A DNA stretch of 64,000 nt from Anisodus tanguticus. Taxonomy: Eukaryota; Streptophyta; Magnoliopsida; Solanales; Solanaceae. The translations under genes and the position numbers were made by a program. The stretch spans positions 8,296,001 to 8,360,000 of the forward strand of contig CM067541.1 of assembly GCA_034509755.1 (NCBI GenBank), written 5' to 3'. Positions 23,309-36,012 of this stretch are shown piece after piece; the first letter of the stretch is position 1; each line of letters begins with the position of its first letter. The notes under the pieces were generated by a model. It was not told where the DNA came from and did no database searches. It was given only the letters and a program-made list of their open reading frames with translations.

Positions 23309-26300
23309 TGGATCCAGCAAATTCAACTATTGGTAGGCTTTCTATATTAGATGGATCAAATTATGCCTATTGGAATATTCGTCTACGTTCTCATATCAAA
23401 TCAATTGATATTAGGGCATGAAGATCTATAACCAATGGGTATGTTGTTCCAATGTTGTCATCGGATGAGGAAGGTGACATTCTTGTAAAACCTGAATCCG
23501 CATGGACTACATAAGAAACCAAATAATTCTAGCTTTAACGAAAAGGTCTTAAATACAATTTTTGGATGAATTGATCTTTACATGTTCAAACTCATTCAAA
23601 ATTGCCCCACGGACAATGACGCATGTGATACTTTACAAATTCATTGTGATGTGAGCTCTAGTGTTCGTCGAACAAAGCTACGCATGCTCATGAGTAAATA
23701 TGAACGTTTAAGGATGGAAGAAGCAGATGATATTAAATCTTATTTTGAAAAGTTAATTGACATCTCAAATGAATGTCAAGTGTTTGGTGAACCATTAACC
23801 AACACTCAACTTGTTGAAAAGGCTCTCCATTCTTTTCCTGAAAAGTTCAATTTAAAGATTTGTGTTATTGAAGAAGCACAGTCTTGCCACAATGGACCTT
23901 CTTACCTTGATGAGCATTATCAAAACTTATGAGATGAACATTGAGAATTATAAGGGATTGTATAAAAGCAAGAATGTGGCACTTCAAGTTTAATCCTCGG
24001 AGAGTCAAATCGAAGAGAAGGATGAGAATCTTGAATAAATTGATGATGGTGAAAATGTTGCCTTACTCACTCGAAAATACAATTCGACGATGAGGAAGTT
24101 CAACAATGAGATAAATCAATCTAAATCTAAAGAGCACCAAAACCAAGTCTTCAATCAAAAGCCCACTAGATTCCTTCCAAATATACAAAAAGAAAATCAA
24201 CTAAGAAGAACCAACTCAGATTGTACCAAATTTGATCCCAAACAACTTGAGTCTGTGCAGTGTCATGCATGCTCGGGTTAGGGTCACTATGCTAAAGAAT
24301 GTGTAAACATTCTTAGAAAATTTTGTAAGAACCTATGAGTTTCTCTTAGTGATGATGAAGGAGAAGAGTAAGGAGATCGTGAAATTGAAACACAAGCAAT
24401 GATGACTACTGTTTTTGAACAGTCTTTATCAGATAATGAAGATGTCGTATACAATGTTGTCTCAGATGCCACGACATTTGCTCCAACATCATCAACGACA
24501 TCAACATCCTCAGCGATATCCGAAAGGTATGAATTCTTTAACTATTCTGATGTTAATTGCTTTAGTGGTTCTATTTCTGTTAGTGGGGTTGATTGTTTGG
24601 ATCAAGTTGAATGCAAAGATTATATGATTAATGAATTACAAAGTATATGTAAAGCCTTAATCATAGAATCCAAGCAACTTGAACTAAAAGGTAAAATCTT
24701 TAACTCATGAGAATTTAGTATTAAAAGGCACGATAACCCTACTTGAGGTTGCACTTACCAAAATGGATATTGAATTTGGTAAGATCCGTACAAAATTAGA
24801 TTTAGCCGAAGCAACGTTCCGTAAGCTCAACACGGGGACTTCGAAATTGAATGAGATACTCAACTTTAGTAAACTCCACATGCAGGAATTGTGTACGAAA
24901 ACTCTCTTAAAACCATATGATCTAATCTCTTTGATAAAAATAAGAAAATATGCTTTGTAAAAGAAAAAAAGGATGAATAATAGGTTCTCATATATGTCAA
25001 AGAATATGAAGTTTGTGTGTCATCACTGTAACTCCCCTGGACACTTAAAACCACACTGTTTCAAACTTCAAGATTTTGTGAGCAAAATATTGCCTAAAAT
25101 ATTGTCCAACATTCCGGATAACAATCAAAGCAATATTTCTGAGCCAAAAGGTAAAAAATGTTTTAAGTGAGTTTTGGTTCGTAAAAAGGATGTAACATGT
25201 AATGTTGCTATAATTGCATTAAGAACTAACATTTCAGGTTCTTGGTACTTTGATAGTGGATGTTCTCACCACATGACATGTACAAAAGGTTTTTTAAAGA
25301 ACTATGAGTCATTCAATGGAGGAAATGTGACTTACGAAGGTGGCAGTAAAAGCAAGATAATTGGAAAAAGGGTCTTGAATGTCCCTAATATTCCAGCCTT
25401 AAGAAATGTCTTACACGTTGAGAGCTTAATGGCTAATTTGATTAGTATCAGCCAACTGTGTGATGACGATCTTGAGGTAAAATTTAATAAGGATGCATGT
25501 AAAGTTACGAATGAACCAAATATATGTGTCATGACAGGTACTAGAACAGGTGATAATTGCTATCTTGTTGTAAGACAAGAAACACGCAAATAACGCTAAG
25601 ATCGATGACACAACACTACGGCATCAAAAGTTGGGGCATGTCAACTACCGCAATTTAAAAAATTTGGTCTCAACTGAAGCAGTTAGAGGCTTACCCAATC
25701 TTTGTCATAAAGGTAAAACTGTCTGTGAAGATTGTCTGAAATGTAAGCAAACTCGTGTCTCTCATAATACTGTCCAACACGACGGATAACATTCAAGTAC
25801 GTATCACTGTTTTCAATTGCTACATATGGATTTAATGGGTCCAATTGAAGTAGACATTCTAGGAGGCATGAGGTATTCCTTTGTGATAGTAGATGATTTT
25901 TCTAGATATTCTTGGATATATTTTTTGAAAGAAAAATCACAAACATTTGACATGTTTAAAATCTTGCACTCTAGAATTAGAAATTTATTCTATTCTTCTA
26001 TTTTTCGAATTAGATCCGACCATGGAAAAGAATTTGAAAATATTTCATTCATAATTTTTTGTGATAAAAAGAGAATTTTCCATGAGTTTTTTGCCCCAAA
26101 AAATCCTCAACATAATGGGGTTGCAGAACGGAAGAATGAGACATTGCATGAAATGGCTAGAGTGATGCTTAGTTCTAAATATTTTGACAAATATTTATGG
26201 GCAGAAGCCTTGAATACTACTAATCATATGACTAATAGAGTCTATTTAAGGCCAGGAACAAAGATGACACCCTATGAGATTATAAGTGGAAAGAAACCAA

Positions 26301-28300
26301 ACTCGCGTTATTTTCATGTTTTTAGGTGTATTTGCTATATTTTAAATGATAGGGATCATTGGCAAAATTTGACTCTAAGAGTGATAAAGGAATTTTTGTT
26401 GGCTATTCACAAAATAGTCATGCTTATCGAGTATACAATCTGAGATCCAGAACTGTACAAGAGTCTGTAAATGTAATCTTTGATGATCTTTCTGATGTTT
26501 CAGGAAAAACTATTGAAAAAATAACATTATAGATACAATGGAAAGTCCACAGATTGTAGAAGAATTGGATGTTGCCACAGAGGCCACAAATGAGGAATAG
26601 AGACCACAGAGGCCACAGATGAGGAGTCAAGTGTTGAATTGTTATACCAAGTTCGTAGGGACCCTTCATCAAAGATTAGGAAGAATCATCCAATGGGCCA
26701 AGTGATATGGGGAGTTTTTGAAGTAATTCTAACAAGAAGCAAATAACCACTCAACTATAGAGAAATGGTAATGTATGTGAGTATGTTAACCATATACCAA
26801 GATGTTAGTCTTTCTTATTTTATATCTACATTAGAACCAAAGAATGTTGTAGAAGCACTTAAGGATAATTTCTGGATACAAGCAATGCAGAATAGCTTGA
26901 ACAATTTTCTCGAAATGAAGTCTGGGACTTAGTTCCACGTCCAATTAATACAAATATAATTGGAACTACGTGGATTTTAAAAATAAATCAGACGAATTGG
27001 GAAACGTCGTTAGAAACAAAGCATGTCTAGTTGCACAAGGTTATACTCAGGTTGAAGGAATTGATTTTGATGAAACCTTCGCACATGTAGCTAGAATTGA
27101 GTCGATTAGACTTTTACTTGCTATTGCTTGCTGTCTGAAAATTACTTTACATCAAATGGAAGTAAAATGTGACTTCTTAAATGGTTATCTAGACAAGGAG
27201 GTATATGTTGAACAACCAAAAGGATTTGAAGATCCTTACCATCCACACTATGTGTACAAGCTTAAAAAGGCTTTGTATGGGTTGAAACAAGCCCCTCGTG
27301 CATGCTATGGTCGTTTAACTAATTTTCTTCTTGAATTTAATTTTAACCATGGTGAAGCTGATCGTAGTTTGTTTATTAAACTATACGATGTAGACATTAT
27401 AATTGCTCAAATCTACGTGGATGACATAGTCTTTGGATAGACTTCACAGTCATACCTAAATTCTTTTGTTGAAGGTTTATCATTGACATTTGAAATAAGC
27501 ATGATTGAAGAATTAACTTTTTCTTAGGCTTGCAGATAGAGCAAAGTGAAGATGGAATTTTCATTTCACAGAGTAAATATGCCAAAAAATCTAGTTAAAA
27601 TATTTGGTTTGAAGAACGCTAAACAGATGAAAACGCTAATGGATTCATCGCAGAAAGTATGTAAGGATAATGTTGGTGAAAATATCGACCCAACATTATA
27701 TCGATCTATGATAGGTAGCCTTCTTTATCTTACTGCTAGTCGCCCATATATTATGTTTAGCGTTTGTGTTTGTGCACATTTTCAAGCTTGTCCCAAAATA
27801 CCCCACTTAAATGTCGTGAAACGTATTATTCGATATGTTGCTGACATATGTGAGTTGGGAATCTGGTACTCCAAAGACACTAATCCTAACTTAATAGGAT
27901 TTAGTTACTTGGATTGGGTTCTAGATGTGGATGATAGAAGAAGTACAAGTGGATGATATTTTTATCTTGGCAATAACCTTGTTTCATGGTGTAGGCTGGA
28001 AGTTGTTGCTCTCAATTAATATGGCTAAGACACGTGTTAGATGAGTATGGATTTACGAGTAATATTTTGATTTTGTACTGTGTTAATTTGAGTGCTATAA
28101 ATATTTTCAAAAATTCAGTTCAACACTCACGTTAAAAACACATTGATATTAGACAGCACTTTTTAAGAGATTTAGTTGAAAAACATCTAGTTCAAATTGA
28201 ACATGTTGACACTCTTCATCAACTAGCTGATATTTTTACAAAAGCTTTGGACCATGAGAGATTTTCTAGCTTGAAGAAATCTCTTGGTCTTTGTAATCTC
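23309..28300 (+). pseudogene. Sirevirus-like gag-pol, broken (element E)
   Basis: Gag begins at 23309 (MDPANSTIGR) and meets a stop after about 37 codons. The gag core continues at 23582-23932. Two zinc-knuckle regions are visible: a damaged one near 24258-24304 with an internal stop, and an intact CHHCNSPGHLKPHC near 25018-25059. The protease motif is WYFDSGCSHH (about 25240). The integrase zinc-binding part is near 25620-25770, with catalytic Asp in LLHMDLMG (25817), Asp in RSDHGKEF (26015) and Glu in NGVAERKNE (about 26118). RT runs from about 26970 (YVDD near 27415) and RNase H from about 27546 to 28300. At least ten stops or frame changes separate these parts, so no working polyprotein is encoded. 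Confidence 0.9.
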
Positions 28301-28473
28301 TGAAAAGGCATTTTTGGTGAATGTTGGCTGAAATATTGTCTAACATTTCGGGTGACATTTACATATGTTATATCACTAACTGATTATTGTTGTTGTATGG
28401 TGCATAACTTTTGGTCACACAAGCATGATCCATCAATAAGAATATGTTATCAAAGTGATACTGTTATCTGCGA

Positions 28474-28475
<2 letters not shown>

Positions 28476-28516
<41 letters not shown>
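28476..28516. repeat. (AT)n microsatellite
   Basis: About 41 bp of uninterrupted AT dinucleotides inside element E, just 3' of RNase H. It probably expanded after insertion, so it may be polymorphic. Confidence 0.95.
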
Positions 28517-28519
<3 letters not shown>

Positions 28520-29175
28520 GGAGTATCAAAATAAGGCAAAGCCTTTACAAATATTTGGCAACTGTGAAAAATGGGCAAAGCCCGTGAAAAGATACACTTC
28601 CTATTCTATAGGAGTATCGAGTGCTTCAAAAAAAGATTTGAGAATACCATAAAAATATTCTTATTTTTTATACGAAAAATTCTTTTATATGTGATATATG
28701 ATTAGACCAAGGACATGATGGAAAAATGTTACATTGGTCCAGTGATCAAACTCATAAAGTACATATAAAACGTGTCTTGGTTTGTGGCCAAATCTGAAAA
28801 TTCTTATGGGATCAAAATACTTGTGTCGTCCAAAATGTTGCTAAAATTTTCAGAATGTGATATGTGTTGGAATGTTGTTCTTATCTAATTTTTGAAATAT
28901 CAGATTTTACTCCCTATTATATGCCTTGTTTAATGGAATTTTAGAATTTAAAATGATAAGATTAAATTGTATTCCTACGGTGATGTTTATTTTAGATGTA
29001 AGTTATTGTGTAAAATTGGAACACCTAAAAATAAGGGATTTTTGTTGCTAAGAAAAGGTTTGCCATGTATATAAATATTCCTCTCATTTTCTATTATTTT
29101 ATCATTTCTGATTTTCCCATAAAAACAAAAAAAGAAGGGAAAATCACATCAGATATGCATCTACCTACCTAACCG

Positions 29176-30626
29176 ATGGAATCACCAAATCAAACTCATA
29201 TCTCAATCAGAAACCCTAATTCTTCAAAACCCTATCCCAAATTTTCACCAATGGAAATATCACCAATGTCAGAACAAATGTCATCCAACATCCACTCCAA
29301 CACTCCAATGAGCACAAGCCCTCCAATGAATACGGAGGCTTCCGAGCACAATGATCCCCACCAAACAGAACAGCCATCCTCTTCCTCCAATCTCCTAGTA
29401 AACCCATGTACACCAATAGTGTTTAAAGGTTTTGATGAACCTTTAGTAATTAGCAATCCTGGAGATGATAATAACCCTATAGTTGTTGATAAAACTGTTG
29501 ATTTTTCATATTTGGGTAAAAGGCTATGGTCATCTACCTTCCCTACTCGTCGATCGAGTAGAGTTTTTGAGAAAACAGTCCAAGAAGGACCAAGTAACCA
29601 AAGGTCTAGATATGAAACATCTATACCCTCTTACTCGAGCAATGCAAGTGAAGATACGGACTATGTGCTTTCAACAGATGAGAGTGAAGAAGAACCATCT
29701 GCTTCAGTGCAGCCAAATGTGCCTCAAGAAAGGGAAATCCCAGACGACACTCATTTAAAACAATTCTTTCCAAAGGGAGTTCCTAGACCTGCAAAGTCGA
29801 GTGCTGCTTCAAATGTTGCCACTGATGCCACAACATCTCATGCTACATTTCAGCCAACATCTACAAAGACACATATAACAACATCCTCCAGTAGTACCGA
29901 ATCCACCGATTTAGACTTTGAGATATCTGCTTACTAAGATAAATTCTATTCTAAAACTAACTATGATATGTGGGACTGTTACAAGAATAGAGTAATTAGG
30001 CTAAGAAAGTAATTGATATTGCCTTTTGTAGTGAATATGGACTGATAGAATTCTTAAAGGACAGACAACTCCTAGGATCTGTCACTAAAAAAGACAGTAT
30101 GTTGATAATGTAGTAAAGTTATTTTACGCTAATCTGAGCCCTGTTATAGAGAAGACCTCCTCAAAAACATTGGGAAGGTATATCTCTATAACAAGGTTTA
30201 CCTGTTTACGCCTTCTATTTTAAAAATGTATGAGACTAGATGCCGGAGATAATGTTAGAGAAGCAGAACATGTCATAGACGGATGAAGTGATTGAATATC
30301 TCACTGGAGGTATGATGAAGAAGTGGATCCCTAGATGTCCAGCCTCCAAACTTACAACCATGTTTTCCACCCTCCACAAATTTGTTATTCACAATTGGCT
30401 TCCTTCAATGAATGAGTCAATTGTGACATCTGAACAAGCCACCCTGTTGTATAAAGTTGAGAAATGTTTGAAAGTTGATTTGGGAAAATTTATATTTCAT
30501 CAGATTGCCAACTTGGCTGATAAAGAATCTACTTCAATCATTCCATTTCCCCCTCTGATCTACAAAATATTAACCACTCAAGGCTTTGAGCCTAAGAGAG
30601 AAGACACTTTAGGGAAGACTCCTTAG
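29176..30626 (+). pseudogene. Accessory 3' gene of element E with plant-transposon-protein-like domain
   Basis: Two coding pieces lie between RNase H and the 3' LTR, where Sireviruses carry an env-like or other extra gene. The first (29176-29937, 253 codons) is low complexity, rich in Ser, Pro and Thr, with an acidic stretch (STDESEEE) and an SRVFEK-like basic patch. The second (30288-30626, 112 codons) is folded-looking (WIPRCPASKLTTMFSTLHKF, later LLYKVEKCLKVDLG and PFPPLIYKIL). It resembles the 'putative plant transposon protein' domain that occurs with plant LTR elements. The 350 bp between them contain several stops but still look like decayed coding. No clear signal peptide or membrane span is seen, which argues against a true envelope protein. 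Confidence 0.65.
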
Positions 30627-30884
30627 CTTTACAATGTAAACAAAGCAATTTTGAAGAGCAAGGACAGAGTCATCGACTTGCCTTGGAAGAAGGAAGTAGA
30701 AAGTGAAAATGTTGCCAGAAATGTCACCAACATTCTGGGCAACACTGGTCTAGGACAGTGTACACTGTCTACAAAATGACTTGTGAATCAAATTGGAAAA
30801 ATCAACCAACAGATTTCTGAGGTTGATGCTGTAAGAAATGCCCTGATACAAGCAAGAGACCATTTCATGATGCTCTTTTCTTCA

Positions 30885-31361
30885 CAAAAAAGGGGAGATG
30901 ATGTTGATGCATGGGGTGCAGGGGGAGGAAGCTAGATGATGCTGATGCAGGGGAGAAGCTAAAGGCTGGAGGAAGCTAAAAGTTGTTGTGCAGAGGAAGT
31001 TGAAGTTGTTATGCAGAAGTAGAAAAATGTTGTTGTTGTATGATGAGTAAGGATGAAGTTGTTGCTGTTGTTGGTGATGTATAAGGATTTTTAGTGGATT
31101 GATATTGATATTTGTTGACAATGAATATTTCTATTTGTGGTTTGTATATATTGGATGATATGTGATATGTGTGCTCATATTTTTTTCCTTTTCTAATCCT
31201 ATGAATCGGTATACATATGTTTGCTTGTATTCCATCACAGGTTAATGGGGAGCATGACCTTGAAATTGTTGATCACAGATGTCGGACAACATTTGTGACA
31301 ACATCCTAAGTCAACTTTACATTTTAATGAGTTTTGTGAAGAAAGGCAAAAAGGGGGAGAT
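30885..31361 (+). promoter_or_regulatory. Multiple polypurine tracts ahead of the 3' LTR (element E)
   Basis: AAAAAAGGGGAGATG at about 30886-30900 and AAAAAGGGGGAGA at about 31348-31360 are two primer-like purine tracts. Only the second abuts the LTR. Repeated purine tracts upstream of the 3' LTR are a described Sirevirus trait. Between them lies GTTGTTG-rich sequence. Confidence 0.65.
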
Positions 31362-32279
31362 TGTTAATATTGGATTTGGTGTTGTGATATTTGACCCAAC
31401 ATATCTCCTAAAGTATTGATATGAATGTGTAAGTATGCTGGGACAAATATTGCACAACATTCGGATCAACATTTTCTGAACAAATTTTGCCTTACTTCAC
31501 GCGATGGAGTAATATTAATATTATTGTTAGGTAAAAATGACTTGGCAAGGTAAAAAAGAGCTGGTAAAAATGAGTGAGGACTAAGTCAAAAGTTGTTGCT
31601 TGTCGTGAGGATCAAGCCAAAGTTGTTGAGATTATTACTCCTTGATCTTCTCCAACTAATCCCACCAATAGTCCACCTTTCCCTCAACCTCTACAACTGA
31701 TCGATGAGCTTTTCAAAGAAGACTCTCTACTATAAATAGAGGCTACTACAGAGAATCGACATCCAGAACCAGAAAGAAAAAATACCAAGAGAGCTCTCGG
31801 GATTTCATCTCAGAAATCTGGATCACCAGTGTTGCCTGAGCGTGTTGACAACATTCTGTCCAACATTACAATTGTTGTGTTAGATCCTAGATTTGTTTTG
31901 TATGGAGCGATTGAATGAGAGGTTGTCTATGTCTACTTAGTTAGATTTTTCAGGCAGAAGTCATCTGCGACTTCAACTTTTAATTCCTTTCCGTTTTATC
32001 GTGTAAATCTGTAAAGAAAGAAATTTATATTTTTGTATATAATATATATACAATACATTTGGTCACTAACCATCATAAGTTATATATACTATATAAATTA
32101 TGAAAATTTAAAACCTTTGTGTTCTTTAAATTACGCTGCATTTACTCTTTAAGATTTTCTGTTTTGCTAAAGTGTTGTTACTGGTGTCGGACGACATAAT
32201 TACCGACATTCGAAAACAGAATTGACATTCGATTTATTTCATCTCTTATTTTTACTTTTCGTAGCATTTGATACCTTCA
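31362..32279 (+). repeat. 3' LTR of element E
   Basis: About 918 bp with TGTTAATATTGG and ATACCTTCA ends. It contains the same CTATAAATAG promoter motif (about 31731-31740) as the left copy. It differs from the left copy by scattered substitutions and small indels. Confidence 0.92.
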
Positions 32280-32284
32280 ATAAC

Positions 32285-33129
32285 TATTATTATATTTTAT
32301 GAGTAACTTGTTCTACTATTTGCCAATAACTTTTAGTCTCATAGACGGTGCCAGAAAAATAACTTTCTTGTTTAGATCATTAGTTACACCTCATGAATTG
32401 CCCAACAAGTATGCATTCTAGTGAAAGATTTTACAATAATCAGAAGTTACACGATGATGGAGGTTAGAAGTTTGGGCCAAGAAGCGCAGGTATTGTGATT
32501 TTCGACAGTAAAGTTGCAACCTGTAATGTGTGAGTTAAGATCACGTCCCACATCACGAATTCAAACCTTTTTAGAAAATAAAGTTAGTTGTTCAACTGGG
32601 AAAGAAAGTAGAGAAACGAGTTCACATTCTTGCCTAGCTTTGATATTAATTCACTTGCCGTAACTTGAAAAATTACATTTTAACTGCTTACTCAAAATCA
32701 TAACTTCTAATTAATTTAAAAGTACAGTATATGCAACCGATAAAAAAAAAGGGGGTCTCAATTTTACATATGTAAATCGTTTTAAGCTGAGACCAAGAAG
32801 AAGGGGGTGGATAAACATCATCACTACATGTTGGGCAGAGTAAAAACGTTCGAACATATTACATCATTTCACCAGGTGGGTTGTCATGACTTGGGGAACT
32901 GGAATCAAATTAAATTGATTTTAAGTTTTGAAACAAAATCTTTTGTAGTGTTAAATTAAAAGCTGTAATGTTATTTATACTATATATGTACGAGAGTACT
33001 CAATAGTAGCTTACATATACTAAACAAACTTGATAAAAACATTTGCACTTTTTTTGTTGTTGTATAAGATATTTTAATAAACTAGGTAGTTACAAACCAA
33101 AGGACTAATTTTCCTAATATAATAACATC
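32285..33129. other. Non-coding flank right of element E
   Basis: This should be the other half of the target locus. I looked here for the missing 3' exons of ECH2 (expected wording around PILHGLCTLG) and saw none. The ECH2 copy was therefore probably already truncated, or its 3' part was later lost. Confidence 0.5.
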
Positions 33130-33482
33130 TGTCTTTATCATATTGTAGGGTAGATACTATCCACGACTGCATTTTATTCATAGTAGATATGCTAGGTCCT
33201 TTGATTGCCAAAATATGAGCTACTTTGTTGCCTTTCCGGTAATTAGGCCCCCGATTTCTTCAGAAAGTACTTGTATTCAGAGATGACATTAGAATAGAGT
33301 GGTGGTGTATCATGCATGAATTGAATAACCTCCGTTGCATTAGTTTCTATCTCTGCTACTGAAATATTGTGTAAATCGGCACTTTTTAGCCCTTCCAAGA
33401 GGGCAAGCAATTCCATGTGAATGGGGTTTATGGAGATTGTACGCAAAACATTTACACATTCACTAGTAATAATGTAATACAT
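33130..33482 (-). pseudogene. RNase H-like fragment (LINE/RVT_3 type)
   Basis: A 79-codon frame on the minus strand (33482-33243) contains IHMELLALLEGLKSADLHNI, then a stretch with EIETNATEVIQ. After a stop it continues as KGNKVAHILAIKG on the same strand. This is the pattern of the plant RNase H-like domain: acidic active-site residues in ELLAL and EIET, and a terminal NKVAH(I/L)LA motif. Such domains end non-LTR (LINE) reverse transcriptase proteins and also occur alone. The start of the domain is missing and there is a stop, so it is a relic. Confidence 0.6.
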
Positions 33483-35610
33483 CTAAATTTCTACGTACAA
33501 TGAACGTTAATTTGATAGAAAGGGTAACTAACATGTTGCAATAGTTTAAATTATAATTATATATGATTTTAAAACGTCAATATATGTACCTTAATTCAAA
33601 AATAAATAGCCTATTTGAAAAATTAATATTCTCCGAACATTGAAGAGCGCAAGTTCAAGTGCTGGTGGGTGTATGTACTCTCAAGAATGTATTAAAAGGG
33701 TGAATACATTGAAAACCTTTAAACTTGTCAAGTAAAGTTTATTCAGAAAATCGAACTATGATCTGTTCCAATTGAACACATGAACACATATAAAATTTTA
33801 AAATAAAACACTTTAGGCTCATATTTTGAAAAAGTTTATGTGCGTGTTCACAAGGTCCCATTACTTAAACAATTAATCACAAAAGATATATCGTATCCTT
33901 TAATTAGACTTATGCACATCAACATTAACTGAAATATAGATAAGGTTTTACTTCTTATTGAGGTAAATGAGTATAATTAAAGGTGTGGTGACATATTTTA
34001 AGTGATTAATTTATCTACATAATGGGCTCTTGACAACACGCATAAAAACTTTTTTGAAAATTAAGTCAAAAAAGTCTAATAGAAACAGTTTATCATGCGA
34101 TATCTAAATGAAATCTACTGAAAAGTTTAAAGAGATATCAATGTATTCTACCTACATAGGGATATTCATCTCATCAGAAAATAGAAAGCAGTTCTAAAAT
34201 CAACAAGATACCAACCTACCAACCAGTCATTAACTTGAAAATTTCAACCTTTTCTCATGTTATATGATTAGAATGTTGGGTACAATTTGGTAGGTGACTA
34301 ATAACTCGTCTCTTATATACAACGCATCACATAGTATGACTGCATTTAATTTGATCTGTTTTAATTAGAACGTAGACCAAGAACAATAGCCATTATACTT
34401 TAATAGAAATGTCAGATAGTATCAATCATGAGCCTACCTTTTTTTCCCTTACACTCTCTACAATCTTCATTTCATACACTTTAATGTGAAATCACTCACC
34501 TACAGCAGGCGTTCTCAAAGTCTTTTGCACTTCCCAAAATAGTGGTCGACCCATATTCACATAAGTGGGGTAACTACCTTAGCCACCAACTTATACTATC
34601 ATCTATTGATCAGTCCCATCAGCATCCGTCCTGATAATTGCACTAATTAAGCAAATGACAAAGTTAATAAAATAAATCATGAACGGCTATATATCAGATA
34701 TTAGAAAAAAGTATACTAAAAGTAGTACATATATGATTTAATCAATTGACATATGGAGTATATAAGAACACTAATATAAAAGTATAAAATTATTAAGAGA
34801 ACAATCTTTTCTTAAACAAAATTAGAAATTCAGGTTTTAGCTTCTATATTTTTTTTTTGATATTATCAAATTTTATCTAAAAAATAATGTTACGAGAGAT
34901 AGCGTTCGAAAAGAAGAATTAGTAATCTGAAAGTAATAGCAGATTATCAGCTACTATAGTATAAAAACATGGTAAACTTTTGTATGAAATGCCAAAAGGA
35001 CTTTACCATAGAACTTTACCTCATAAAAAGCACAGCCACAACGTATAATTATTAATTAATGGATAGGTAAAGGAAGTACAGTAATACTGTCATATGTAGC
35101 ATTTTTCATTTTTCAAGATTTAAACTATGTTAAATGATTAATAATTTAAAATATATTTTTTTCATCATATTTTACATGAGAATAATTGCAATTTATAAAA
35201 CTGCTCATATAATTTTTAAATATTTTAATTTTATTTTATTAAATTGATTTAATTCAATTCATCTTCAAAAAATAATCAAATAGACTTTTCAGAAACAAAA
35301 TAGGACGAAAGGTATGCTAGTTAAAACAGATATACAGAAAAGTAGGGTTTCTTAGCTCTTCATTGACATCGTTGAGGATAGGCAGCTCGTGCACAAGCTA
35401 TCCTAGCCAAGACGCATATCCTTGGGTTGTGTGATATTGGCAGTGCTCTAATAATTCAACGGTTAGATCTCGTAACCTACAACAACAATATATCCGATGA
35501 AACTAAAGCACAGAAACCGATCTTGTACCTATGAAACAATTTTACTGTTGATCAAAGGCACTAGTAAGTAATTCCTGGAACTATTTAAAAATCAACCCGC
35601 AGTGTAAGCA
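33483..35610. other. Non-coding interval
   Basis: About 2.1 kb of AT-rich sequence. I see no gene or RNA. The stretch 35090-35320 is A/T-rich with faint inverted ends and may be a decayed MITE. Confidence 0.45.
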
Positions 35611-36012
35611 AGAAACTGTGTACATAATCTAGAGGGGTCAGCTTGCTGGCAGGGAGTCAACTTTGCGGGTTTAGGGTCGCAAGTTCGATTCTCCCCTCCG
35701 GGGCACATACATGTGGTAAAGCCTGGGCGCTAAAAGCCGCGCGGGCATGTTGCAGTGTGGGTTCGATCTCCGCCAAGCCTTGTGGATGGGGCCTGTGGGG
35801 GGGTCAACCTTGTAGCATTGATCCGTTGGACGCAAGCAGACACTGACCATGTGTGCACATCCCGCGATTTACCTGGTGGTGGGGGTGCTGAAGGGATGCT
35901 GAAAGACCGGTCCCATCATCTCCAGGACGTCTGGGTAATAGCAGTGAAGTAGTCAGGCGCAAGTCTGGAAACATGGATTATCAAAAAAAAAAAAGAGAAA
36001 CTGTGTACATAA
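35611..36012 (+). mobile_element. SINE with two tRNA-like promoter units, 17-bp TSD
   Basis: The body (35628-35995, about 368 bp) is flanked by exact 17-bp copies of AGAAACTGTGTACATAA and ends in a run of A. It is unusually GC-rich for the region. Two B-box motifs are present: GCAAGTTCGATTC (35679-35691) and GTGTGGGTTCGATCTCC (35755-35771). The second is preceded by an A-box-like TGGTAAAGCCTGG near 35713. The head may therefore be a tandem of two tRNA-like units. The exact duplication suggests fairly recent insertion. Confidence 0.9.

Larger units (their letters stand above)
22327..32284 (+). mobile_element. Sirevirus-like Copia retrotransposon E, complete with TSD
   Basis: Two LTRs of about 919 bp (22332-23250; 31362-32279) flank a degenerate gag-pol and a 3-kb 3' region with an extra gene. 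The duplication ATAAC is exact at 22327-22331 and 32280-32284. The primer site TGGTATCAAAGC is at 23253-23264. Size near 10 kb, long LTRs, a second coding block after RNase H and more than one purine tract ahead of the 3' LTR all fit the Sirevirus (SIRE/Maximus) group. It is inserted in an intron of the ECH2 pseudogene and ends it. Many stops make it non-autonomous. Confidence 0.93.

Noticed and set aside
29176..29937. True retroviral envelope gene
   Set aside because: There is no signal peptide, no membrane span and no cleavage site. It is better described as an accessory gene of unknown role.
35643..35952. Two overlapping open frames (+)
   Set aside because: Both are inside the SINE at 35611-36012, where the high GC content leaves few stops.
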